Positions 33,101 to 40,430 of a stretch of DNA of 64,000 bases are shown here, piece by piece. This DNA is from Citreicoccus inhibens. GTDB lineage: Bacteria; Myxococcota; Myxococcia; Myxococcales; Myxococcaceae. A model generated the notes under the pieces. The model saw only the letters and a list, made by a program, of their open reading frames with translations, ran no database searches and had not been told where the DNA came from. The position numbers and the translations under genes were made by a program. The stretch is taken from positions 1 through 64,000 of the forward strand of contig NZ_JAHNZT010000042.1 in NCBI RefSeq assembly GCF_019039035.1, written 5' to 3'. Position 1 is the first letter of the stretch; each line of letters starts with the position of its first letter.

Positions 33101-35996
33101 CATCGCCGATGGCCTGCTCAGGCAGCTCGGCGCGAGCGGCCACGAGACGTCGGACGACGTCCAGCGCGGAGGCTTGGGGCTGTGGCTCGGGTGAGTGTTC
33201 TTCGCTCCTGGGCGCTGTCGGGAGAGGAGAGGCCGGTCGAGCTTCGCGCGGTGAAGCACTGTCCGGGACGGGGGCGCTCTCGCAAGGGTTCTCCAGGAAC
33301 AAACGCTTGCGAGAGGGATCGAACGGTCGAGCAAAGCGGCCATCGAACAGCGCGGAGGGGACGCAGGGGGCTCCCATCGCGAACGCGGCACCGACCGCGC
33401 GCAGCAGTCCACGCAGGGAGGATCCGCCGACATCGAGCGCCACCACGGGGGTGGAGACATTGTCCGCTCCCAGGCCGGTGAGGACCTGGCCCGGTCCGAC
33501 CTCCAGCCAGAGGTCCACGGCGCCCGCGGCCTCCAGCGCGGAGGTGAAGCGAACGGGCGCGGTGAGCTGTTCCACCAACAGCGCGCGGAGATCCTCGTTC
33601 GCGCCGAGCAGTCGACCGTTCACCGTGGATGCAACCGCACGCCGCGGTGGAGGGAACGCGAGGTTCGCGAGAGACGCGCGCAGCGACTCCGCGACCGGCG
33701 CCATGAGCGGCGAATGAAACGCATGCGACACCGCGAGCCGCGAGGCCGCGAGCCCCTGCTCCCGCGCACGCGTCATGGCGATGTCCACGGCTCGTGCCTC
33801 CCCCGACACCACGGTCTGCCGAGGCGAGTTGCAGGAGGCCACGCTGACGGGGAGTCCGGCGAGCAACGGCTCCACGCGCGCCCGATCCGCGGCGATTCCC
33901 GCCATGGCTCCGGAGGGCACCCCCAGCGCGGCCATGGCCTGCCCCCGAGTCCGCGCGAGCGCTCGCAGCGAGGCTTCATCCATCGCGCCCGCCCACCCCA
34001 GCGCCGTCAGCTCTCCGAGGCTGTGGCCCACCGCGACCTCGGCGACGACTCCGGCCTCCCCGAGTACGCGCAGCCCCGCCAGTGACGCCGCGACGATGGC
34101 CGGCTGAACCACCGCGGTGTCCACGGTGCCGTCGGGTCCCTCCTCGGGCACGTGGGGCTCCAGCAAGTCGCGGACGGAGGCGAAGCGCCGCCGCCAGCTT
34201 CCGCCGCCGAGATGCGCGGGTGAGCCCTGGCCGGGAAACAGGAATCCGATGCGAGGGGCTCGCGCGCCTTCGCCCAAGAACACGCCCGCTTCCACATCGC
34301 ATCGGGAGGTCACACCCTCCGCCAACTCTCGAGCGAGGCGGTCGAGCCGCGTCGCGAGTTCTCCCGGCGTCGCCGCGACGAGCGCGGCGCGGAACCGCGA
34401 ACCTCCCGCCCTGCGTTGCAGCTCGAAGGCCAGGTCCACCAACTCCGCGCGCGACAGGTGAGTGACCAATCCACGCAGCGCGCTGACGCGCGCCACCAGC
34501 GCATCGAGGCTGGCTTCGCCCAGCAGGAACAGCTCCGCGTCCTGTGCGGACGCGGCCAGCCGGCGTTCACGGAGCCCCAGCGGTGCGCGCCGCGTCGATG
34601 GGGGCGCCTCCAGAACGACATGTGTATTGATGCCGCCGAAGCCCATCGCGCTGACGGCCGCGCGGAGCGGACCGAAGTCAGGCCACTCCTCCACGTCATG
34701 CAGGACGCGCAGCACCGGAGACTCGCCACGCAGCAGCGCATGCGGCCGCCCTGCTCCCGGCATGGGCGGAAGAGCGCGGGCTTCGAGTGCTTGGATGGCT
34801 TTGATCAGTCCCGCGAGCCCCGCGGCGGCCTTGGTGTGCCCGATGTTCGCCTTCACCGATCCGAGCGCGGCCACGACAGACCGCGGCGCCCCTGCTTCGC
34901 GCAGTGCGGCCGAGAGGGCTTTCAGCTCGGTGGCATCGCCCACCGCGGTGCCAGTGCCGTGGCCCTCGAAGTAGCCCACCGTGTCGATGCCGAAGCCCGC
35001 GCGGTGGTAGGCGCGACGCAACGCCAGCCGCTGCCCTTCGACCTCCGGGCGCGTGAGTCCGCCGTGCCCATCCGACGACACGCCCCAGCCCCGAACCAAG
35101 GCGCGCACACGCAGCCCTCGCGCCACCGCGTCGTCATGGCGCATCAGCACCGCGAAGCCGCAGCCTTCGCCGGGCCAGAAGCCAGCGGCGCGCTCGTCGT
35201 AGACACGCATGTCCTCGGTGGCCAGGGCGCCGGCCTTGGCGAAGCCCACCAACTCGAACGGATCGAGGCTCAGGTCCACGCCGCCCGCGAGCACCACATC
35301 CAGGTCCCCGGCCACCAACGCGCCACAGGCCTGCGTCACCGCGAGCAGCGACGACGCGCACGCGCCATCCACCGTGAAGCCGCCGCCCCTCAAGTCGAAG
35401 TGATTGCAGATGCGGCCCGCGATCGTGTTGGACAGGCCTCCTGCCAGCGTCTCTTCGCCTACAGGCGAGAACGGTGACTTGAAGCGATCCTCCAACCCCG
35501 CGAGGAAGAGCGCGAGCCGCTCGGGCTCCCACTGCTCACGGCCCAGGGCGTCCTCCACCCACCGACGGACATACGGCCAGCGCAGCCGCAGTCCTTGCGC
35601 TCGGGAGAACTCGCCCGTCAGCGTGTTGCCCACGATGACACCGGTGGTCTCGCGTGGAAGCTCGCGCCCCTCATCCAGCCCCGCGTCGCGCAGTGCGTCC
35701 GCCGCTACCTCCAACGCCAGCCAATGCGTCATGTCCGCTGAGCGGAAGCTGCTACCCGCGACGCGGAAGCGCAGGCGGTCGAAGACATAGCCCTCCAACA
35801 CCGCGACCTCGCGCGCGGGAGTCCGGTCGGCGGCGTGGGGATCCGCGGAGAAGTAGTCCTCCATCCGGAGGCGCGCGGCGGGCATGGGACGAAAGGCCCG
35901 CCGCTGGGCGACGACCGTTTCCCAAAGCTCCGCGGGCGAGCTCGCGTCCGGATACCGACACGCGAGCCCGACGACGGCGAGCGGAATCTCTTTCAT
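30180..35996 (-). CDS. pksE: Enediyne iterative type I polyketide synthase (PKSE)
   Basis: 1938 residues, the usual size for this family. Domains in order: ketosynthase with DGACASSL (Cys213), EGHGTG (His346), NIGHTK (His387); acyltransferase with GHSLGE (Ser659); ACP with DLHLNSIS (Ser977, the enediyne form of the carrier serine); ketoreductase with VTGGGKG (about 1210) and DYALANAW (Tyr1358); dehydratase with HVFRGERLWP (His1488); C-terminal phosphopantetheinyl transferase with GCDMEP (Asp1831) and WTAIECLKKAG. Absence of enoylreductase and the built-in PPTase separate it from ordinary PKSs. It makes the linear polyene precursor of a 9- or 10-membered enediyne core. ATG overlaps the unbU stop. 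All catalytic residues I can check are present. Confidence 0.97.
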   Translation of the reverse strand: MKEIPLAVVGLACRYPDASSPAELWETVVAQRRAFRPMPAARLRMEDYFSADPHAADRTPAREVAVLEGYVFDRLRFRVAGSSFRSADMTHWLALEVAADALRDAGLDEGRELPRETTGVIVGNTLTGEFSRAQGLRLRWPYVRRWVEDALGREQWEPERLALFLAGLEDRFKSPFSPVGEETLAGGLSNTIAGRICNHFDLRGGGFTVDGACASSLLAVTQACGALVAGDLDVVLAGGVDLSLDPFELVGFAKAGALATEDMRVYDERAAGFWPGEGCGFAVLMRHDDAVARGLRVRALVRGWGVSSDGHGGLTRPEVEGQRLALRRAYHRAGFGIDTVGYFEGHGTGTAVGDATELKALSAALREAGAPRSVVAALGSVKANIGHTKAAAGLAGLIKAIQALEARALPPMPGAGRPHALLRGESPVLRVLHDVEEWPDFGPLRAAVSAMGFGGINTHVVLEAPPSTRRAPLGLRERRLAASAQDAELFLLGEASLDALVARVSALRGLVTHLSRAELVDLAFELQRRAGGSRFRAALVAATPGELATRLDRLARELAEGVTSRCDVEAGVFLGEGARAPRIGFLFPGQGSPAHLGGGSWRRRFASVRDLLEPHVPEEGPDGTVDTAVVQPAIVAASLAGLRVLGEAGVVAEVAVGHSLGELTALGWAGAMDEASLRALARTRGQAMAALGVPSGAMAGIAADRARVEPLLAGLPVSVASCNSPRQTVVSGEARAVDIAMTRAREQGLAASRLAVSHAFHSPLMAPVAESLRASLANLAFPPPRRAVASTVNGRLLGANEDLRALLVEQLTAPVRFTSALEAAGAVDLWLEVGPGQVLTGLGADNVSTPVVALDVGGSSLRGLLRAVGAAFAMGAPCVPSALFDGRFARPFDPSRKRLFLENPCESAPVPDSASPREARPASPLPTAPRSEEHSPEPQPQASALDVVRRLVAARAELPEQAIGDDDRLLGDLHLNSISVSRIATEAARVLGLPPLLAPLEFARAQVRTLAQALEDLRREGSHARGPAASLPDGVDAWVRAFTVAWTARPLPPVGPQAWPVGTWTVFSSAAEAHATELSARLNALCPGPGIAVRVSAATTETDARMLLRAAHAALESRGPRRFLVIQHEGGCAAFARSLHLEAPDVAVGVVDVPEDHPQALEWVLAEARALSPGVRECRYTREGVREEPDLRPLFLAKTVIPGLGENDILLVTGGGKGITYECALALARSSGARLGLIGRARPDEDAVLATNLHRLQAAGIRASYVAVDISAPTGAHRAVRELEAALEGPITAVLHGAGLNEPRPLSRLDESSLRATLAPKVEGLRNVLAAVSSDSVRLLIGFGSVIGRLGMEGQADYALANAWLTREVERWGAQRPACRCLCVEWSVWSGLGMGERLGRVEALAQRGIQAIPPEQGVAMLRALLATPTSPVAVMVTARMGAQPMLPAASGALPFLRFVEQVRVHQPGVELVVDIELSDGTDLSLDEHVFRGERLWPAVLGLEAMAQVATALMGQERAPDFEQVRFERPVVVPSGTRRTLRIAALATATDSVEVVVRSEETSFQVDHFRATCRWPAQSLTSTCSERWPVPRDEERVHQGLDPERDLYGRLFFHTGRFQRIARYLRLRATECVAELTATPDAPWFARYLPARLVLGEPSTRDAALHAIQACIPHGQLLPVGVNAIRRAATGEEPRHVIARELSSDGQHFTYDVELCDARGDVVERWEGLRLKRIESTPEPTAWPASLLAPYMERRIGELLPGATLHVALDARPDEVRPGRTDRVLRSVMGATGAVFRRPDGKPVPTSGVGASASHAGPLTMAVTGPGSVGCDMEPVEARTAPVWRELLGPERSALAERVAREHGEDLASAATRVWTAIECLKKAGLPAATRLAVTGAEPDGWILFGAGARRVATLRTHLREHSGPLVLAALSGGNDARV

Positions 35997-36913
35997 GACC
36001 GGGGCTCACCCCCCGCCGAAGTTGCGAGGACCGTGGGCGGGGCGTCACGGCGGGGGAGCAGGGCGCGCGCATACAGCAACGCGCCGCGTGCCACACACAC
36101 CACCGTCAGGGAGAAGAAGAGGTCGAAGACGATGTGCCGGCCCACCAGCAGGCAATAGGCGGCGGCCACGCTGGCGCCGAACATCACCTGGGCCACGGGC
36201 TGGCGGGGCGTCGTCCCTGGGTCCGTCACCATGTAGAAGGTGTAGAGGACGAAGGCCACGCCCGTCATGGGCATGAGCGGTGGCATGACGGCTCCCCCCA
36301 TCAGCCACGCGCGGAGCAGGGCCTGCAACGCGAAGCCTCCGACCCAGCCGAGGATGAGCGGCAAGCGCTGCGTGAAGCGCGCGTTGAGGAACGTCCCCGT
36401 GCACACGATGATGGCGGGCAGCACCCAGTCCCCCACGCCGTACAGGTTCTCCGTGAACTGGTAGGGGGGGGCGATCCCCACCGAAGGGAACGCCAGCAGC
36501 GTCACGCTGATGCCGAAGTTGGAGGGATTGAGGAAGTGGCGCCACGTGCCCTCGACGGGCGCGCGAAACAAGGCCTTGGATGCGATGGCCACCGCCGAGG
36601 CGAAGGCCACGGGCGCCAGCCGCGCATTGGCATACAGCAGCATGGCCACGGCCAACCCGGTGATGTGCGCGGGGAGGAGGAAGTCGACGAAAGACCCCAC
36701 TCCTCCCATGAACCGCGGAGCGCGTCCCTGTGCGCGCGCCTCCAGCCATTCGAGGAGCAGCTCCATCGCGTATGCCGTGCCCAGCGCGACCAGCGGGTGG
36801 GCCCAGGCCATCTCGAACCCCAGCACCGAGTGCCCCAGGAGATTGAGGACGGTGATGGCGACGGCGAAGCGGCGAAGGCCCGCGATGCGAAGCGAGCCGG
36901 TCCAGGTCTTCAT
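35993..36913 (-). CDS. unbU: Enediyne cassette membrane protein UnbU
   Basis: ATG 36913 overlaps the unbV stop; 306 residues with about eight membrane helices. Motifs include WRHFLNPSNFGISVTLLAFP, FMGGVGSFVDFLLPAHITG and FVLYTFYMVTDPGTTPRQP, which resemble the RnfD/NqrB-like membrane fold and are conserved in the UNBU family of enediyne clusters. The role in warhead formation is not established; its invariant presence in enediyne cassettes shows it is needed. The stop overlaps the PKS start. Confidence 0.93.
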   Translation of the reverse strand: MKTWTGSLRIAGLRRFAVAITVLNLLGHSVLGFEMAWAHPLVALGTAYAMELLLEWLEARAQGRAPRFMGGVGSFVDFLLPAHITGLAVAMLLYANARLAPVAFASAVAIASKALFRAPVEGTWRHFLNPSNFGISVTLLAFPSVGIAPPYQFTENLYGVGDWVLPAIIVCTGTFLNARFTQRLPLILGWVGGFALQALLRAWLMGGAVMPPLMPMTGVAFVLYTFYMVTDPGTTPRQPVAQVMFGASVAAAYCLLVGRHIVFDLFFSLTVVCVARGALLYARALLPRRDAPPTVLATSAGGEPRS

Positions 36914-38907
36914 GGCGTGACCTCCCCGCTCGCGCGCCCCAGCAGCAGGGTGTGCCAGCCAGGCGTGAGCGAAAGCTGTTGGTGTTGGAGTGTTCCGGAG
37001 GTGCTGCGCCACGACACGCGCACCGTGATGGGCGTGTCGATGGGAAGCGAACCGAGGCCAAAGTGAAGCTCCGGGCTGCGCTTGCCGGAGTGTCCGTTGC
37101 CTCCGTCGACCTGACCCACGAGGTGCCGCCCATCGGGAAGGAGCACCTCCGCGGCGGCGCCAATCACGGGAGTGGCTTTGCCTCCTTCGGGGGGAAGTCC
37201 GGGCACCACCGTCACCGTGCCGCCCGCGTCGCCTCCCACCGGGCGCAGCAGCCTCAGGCCCAAGAAGGCGCCGGGCGCGGGCGCGCGGTTGTGCACGAGG
37301 TACGAAGGCGCCCACTGATTGGCGACGGCGAGGTCGAGCGCTCCATCGCCATCGACATCCGCGGTGGCGATGCCGCGCGTGACGTCGGTCGCCTCCAGGC
37401 CCACGTCCGTCGCCAGGTCCTGATATCGCCCCGCCGCGTCGCGCACGTAGAAGGGGTTGTGCTGATGCCCGCTCAAGTCATCGCCGGCCTGGAAGCGGGG
37501 CCAGCTCTCCGGGTGCCGCAGTCGCGAGTCATTCGCCGTGGCCAGCTCCTGCAACTCGGGCCAGCGATCGACGGTGCCCGAGAGGAAGCCCGTGGCCTGG
37601 GTCGCTTCGAGGACGCCGTCGTTGTCGAAGTCCCCGAAGCGCGTGTCCCAGCCCCAGCCGCTGCGCGCCACGCCGCGCTCCTCGCTGGTGTCCACGTAGG
37701 GCGCTACACCCTCGCGCATCCGCGACAGCTCGCCCGTGCTCTCGAACAGGAAGTGGCTTTCGAACAGCGAGAACTCGGCGGAGATGTTGCTCACGAAGAG
37801 GTCCAGCAGCCCGTCGCCGTTGGTGTCCCCGAAGTCCACGCCCATGCCCTTGAACGAGTCCCGGCCGAGCACCTTGGAGTTGGGCGTCCCCAGACTCTTG
37901 CGGCCTTCGAGCAGGGCGAAGTGGAACTTGCCGGGCTGCGAGCGGTTGTGCAGCAAGCGGTCCGGCCCGAAGTCGTTGGCGATGTACAGCTCGGGCAGCC
38001 CGTCACCGTCCAGGTCCGCCGCCCCGAGCGCCAGCGTCCACCCGTGGGAGACGAGCGACTCCACCTCGGGATCATCGAGCAGCCCCGTCACCTCCGTGAA
38101 CGTGACGGAGGGCGTCTCTCCGGAGGTCGCGCTCACCCAGCGCAGCCAGTGGTCACTGCCGCCGTTGAAGGCGCGCGTCATCGAGTCCTGCATCTCGTCG
38201 GGCTCGGTCGCGTGCACATCGAGGAGCTGGGCTCCGTCCGGGAAGTAGTTGCCCAGGATCAGCTCCGGGTGTCCGTCGCCGTCCATGTCCGCGAACGTCG
38301 CGGCGTTGGTGAAGAAGCGCGCGCCGCCGGGGACCAACTCCTGTCGCACGAAGCGCTCCGCGGACAGGACCGAGGGCCTGCCGGGCTCGCCCGGACGCTG
38401 AAGGAAGGCCAGCGGTGTGCGCCCCCAGTAGTAGACGACCACATCCGCCCAACCGTCCTCGTTGAGGTCGGCGGGCAAGCAGCCCATGGGCGCCATCGTC
38501 CTGCCGTTCCAGGCGAGCGGCGCCGCGTCGAGCGTGAAGGGCACATAGCGCGCGGGTGTGCCGGGCGCGGGCGCGACGATGACCTGATCCGTTCGCGTGT
38601 CGACGTAGCACACGTCGTTGGACAGCCCATCCGCGTCCAGGTCATGCAGCGCCACGGCGGCGCCGACCGCGGAGATCCAGCCCTGGATGCGTTGAAGCGA
38701 GGGATTGACCTCTCGGATGAAGCGCTCGGGCGGGCGCGGTGTCGCGACAGGCAAGGGCTCGCGCACGAAATGGAAGCGCGCGACGGCGGCGGCCCGCTCC
38801 GGTGCGTCCTGCGCGGGGAGGCGCGCGAAGCCATACAGGATGAACACGGCGGCCAGGGCCCCGAGGCGCGCCGCGTGCCGGGTCAGGAGGGTGCCGGGCG
38901 TGCTCAT
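36910..38907 (-). CDS. unbV: Enediyne cassette UnbV, FG-GAP/ASPIC-type secreted protein
   Basis: ATG 38907 overlaps the unbL stop; 665 residues. An N-terminal membrane helix or signal (about residues 13-33) is followed by repeated FG-GAP calcium-binding units: LHDLDADGLSND, ADLNEDGWADV, FADMDGDGHPEL, AADLDGDGLPELY, GDTNGDGLLDLF, GDFDNDGVLEA, ADVDGDGALDLA. The C-terminal ~110 residues form the ASPIC/UnbV domain (LPDGRHLVGQVDGGNGHSGKRSPELHFGLG). The combination is specific to the UNBV family. Predicted extracytoplasmic location; biochemical role unknown. Confidence 0.95.
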   Translation of the reverse strand: MSTPGTLLTRHAARLGALAAVFILYGFARLPAQDAPERAAAVARFHFVREPLPVATPRPPERFIREVNPSLQRIQGWISAVGAAVALHDLDADGLSNDVCYVDTRTDQVIVAPAPGTPARYVPFTLDAAPLAWNGRTMAPMGCLPADLNEDGWADVVVYYWGRTPLAFLQRPGEPGRPSVLSAERFVRQELVPGGARFFTNAATFADMDGDGHPELILGNYFPDGAQLLDVHATEPDEMQDSMTRAFNGGSDHWLRWVSATSGETPSVTFTEVTGLLDDPEVESLVSHGWTLALGAADLDGDGLPELYIANDFGPDRLLHNRSQPGKFHFALLEGRKSLGTPNSKVLGRDSFKGMGVDFGDTNGDGLLDLFVSNISAEFSLFESHFLFESTGELSRMREGVAPYVDTSEERGVARSGWGWDTRFGDFDNDGVLEATQATGFLSGTVDRWPELQELATANDSRLRHPESWPRFQAGDDLSGHQHNPFYVRDAAGRYQDLATDVGLEATDVTRGIATADVDGDGALDLAVANQWAPSYLVHNRAPAPGAFLGLRLLRPVGGDAGGTVTVVPGLPPEGGKATPVIGAAAEVLLPDGRHLVGQVDGGNGHSGKRSPELHFGLGSLPIDTPITVRVSWRSTSGTLQHQQLSLTPGWHTLLLGRASGEVTP

Positions 38908-39959
38908 GCGGACCTCGCGGTGGAAGTGACGGCCCGTTGGATGTCCTGGCGCCATCGCTCGAAGCGCGGTGCGTCCTCACTGTCCTCGGGGCCACACGAC
39001 GCCAGGGCGGTCTCGGCGATGCTCGCGGTCTCGCTGAGTCCGCGACCGCAGAGCACCTCGCAGGCCCAGGCGACGTGGGGCACGGGATTGCCCGCCCGCT
39101 CGCGCGCCCGCGCCGCGAAGACGACGCCCTGGCGCAAGGCGGGCAGGTGGTCGTCCGCGGCGTCTCGCAGCACGCCCAGCGCCTCGCGCTCCACGCCTCC
39201 CGCGTAGGTGCACGCCAGGCCCACGCCGGCCCATAGGTCCGCGCGCCGCGACGTGGGGAAGCTCCAGATTCGTGACACCACGCGCTCCACGTGCGCGCCC
39301 TCCACGAACCAGAGGCTGCGCCCCAATCCCTGGTCGAACGCGCGGTCCGCGTAGCCACCCAGCCCGGGGCGCGCGCGTCGCTCGATGTACTGCTGCGGAT
39401 GGAAGTAGCCCTGGTGGAAGCCGTAGCCATCCACCCCCAGCCAGCCGAGCAGTGGATCCATCGCCGCGCGCGCACGGCGCACGTTGCGGCGCAGGCGCGC
39501 CCAGGCCCATCCGGCGCCGACGTTCACCATGTAGACATGAGCCTGCGCGCCGCCCTCCAGGAAGGCGCTCACGCGCGATGCGCCCCATGGCGTGAGCGTG
39601 TCCAGCAAGGCCAGCGCCATGGCCGCGCCCTCGAACGCGAAACCCCGCATGCCGAGGTCGATGTCCTGGAGTCGTGGCACGAGCCCATCCGCGCGAGGCG
39701 TCTCCAGCGCCGTGTTGTAGCCGAGGATGAACGTGCGCCCGATGTTCTCCAGGTGGGCCTGCGTGGCCCCGCCCGCGCCACGAAAGCCGCGCCGCGCGAA
39801 GGACGCCTCGGAGTCCGCGAGCCCGAAGGCGCCACGCCGTGCGGCGGCGGTGAGCCGTGGCAGCCAGGACGTTCGGATGTCACCGAGGGGCGCGGGCCCG
39901 GAGGGGGGCGTGTCTGGAGAAGATTCCTTCACATCGTCGCGAAGCGGCGTTGCGGGCAT
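38904..39959 (-). CDS. unbL: Enediyne cassette UnbL (DUF1702)
   Basis: ATG 39959 gives 351 residues; an in-frame TTG at 40037 would add 26 low-complexity residues. The DUF1702 pattern is clear: FARRGF near the N-terminus, IGRTFILGYNTAL, RGFAFEGAAMALALLD, VYMVNVGAGWAWARL, DGYGFHQGYFHPQQYIE, AFDQGLGRSLWFVEGA and YAGGVEREAL. No membrane helix. UNBL proteins occur only with enediyne PKSs and their step in core formation is unresolved. It is the first gene of the cassette, about 95 bases downstream of a candidate promoter. Confidence 0.93.
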   Translation of the reverse strand: MPATPLRDDVKESSPDTPPSGPAPLGDIRTSWLPRLTAAARRGAFGLADSEASFARRGFRGAGGATQAHLENIGRTFILGYNTALETPRADGLVPRLQDIDLGMRGFAFEGAAMALALLDTLTPWGASRVSAFLEGGAQAHVYMVNVGAGWAWARLRRNVRRARAAMDPLLGWLGVDGYGFHQGYFHPQQYIERRARPGLGGYADRAFDQGLGRSLWFVEGAHVERVVSRIWSFPTSRRADLWAGVGLACTYAGGVEREALGVLRDAADDHLPALRQGVVFAARARERAGNPVPHVAWACEVLCGRGLSETASIAETALASCGPEDSEDAPRFERWRQDIQRAVTSTARSA

Positions 39960-40059
39960 GGGGGACCCCGGGCCTGCGTGAAGACAAGGCTGTGAGGACT
40001 TGCGGCCGGCCGGAAGGGAGCCGTGCCGCGAGGGCAATCGCTTGCTTTGGAATGGAAGG

Positions 40060-40090
40060 CTTATACATCGCCCGTTCTCTGTCTCGTCAA
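40060..40090 (-). promoter_or_regulatory. Candidate promoter of the enediyne operon
   Basis: On the minus strand TTGACG (40090-40085) is followed by TGTATAAG; the TGTATA register gives a 17-base spacer and TATAAG a 19-base one. This is the best sigma-70-like site upstream of unbL and leaves a leader of about 95 bases to the ATG at 39959. Confidence 0.5.
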
Positions 40091-40284
40091 GGCGCGCGGC
40101 CCGGTGTCATGGATTGCGTTTGAGAGGGAGAAAGGGGCGAGTGTTTGGGTTTTGACAGGCTCTGCTACCTGCGGGCAGGGTGGTCTGGATGGCATTGGGC
40201 CGTGCTCGAAAGTGGCTGGTTTTGTTGGGCCTCCCGGTGGCTCCTTCCGAGGGAAACGCAGACATCGCCCTCCTCGCCGGGTCG

Positions 40285-40294
40285 ACAATATTGT
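40285..40294. promoter_or_regulatory. AT-rich palindrome, possible operator
   Basis: ACAATATTGT is a perfect 10-bp dyad and one of the very few AT-rich words in the window. It sits about midway between the two divergent start codons, where an operator would be expected. No cognate regulator is known. Confidence 0.35.
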
Positions 40295-40430
40295 TATCGC
40301 CGTGCTACCTCGGGGGGCGGGCCGTGCAATGGCAGACGGGGGATTCGGCCCTCCGCGTCGTGGCACCCCAACGGAGTCTTCCCCGGTCGCCCTGGACGGA
40401 TCATCGGCGGCCCACCGCCCGGAGCGCGTC

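Larger units (their letters stand above)
39960..40430. other. 471-base divergent regulatory region between the enediyne cassette and the SRPBCC gene
   Basis: No gene is supported in this stretch. It is less GC-rich than its surroundings and carries a promoter-like pair facing unbL (40060-40090), a perfect palindrome ACAATATTGT (40285-40294) and a TTGACA on the plus strand at 40153-40158 without a good -10. This is the likely control region for the whole cassette and for the divergent gene. No pathway-specific regulator gene is present in the window. Confidence 0.5.

Noticed and set aside
30180-35996. Polyunsaturated fatty acid synthase instead of an enediyne PKS
   Set aside because: PUFA synthases have tandem ACPs and separate subunits; this protein has one ACP, an integral PPTase and the UnbL/V/U/TEBC neighbours.
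40153-40158. TTGACA as a promoter for the SRPBCC gene
   Set aside because: No acceptable -10 box at 16-18 bases.
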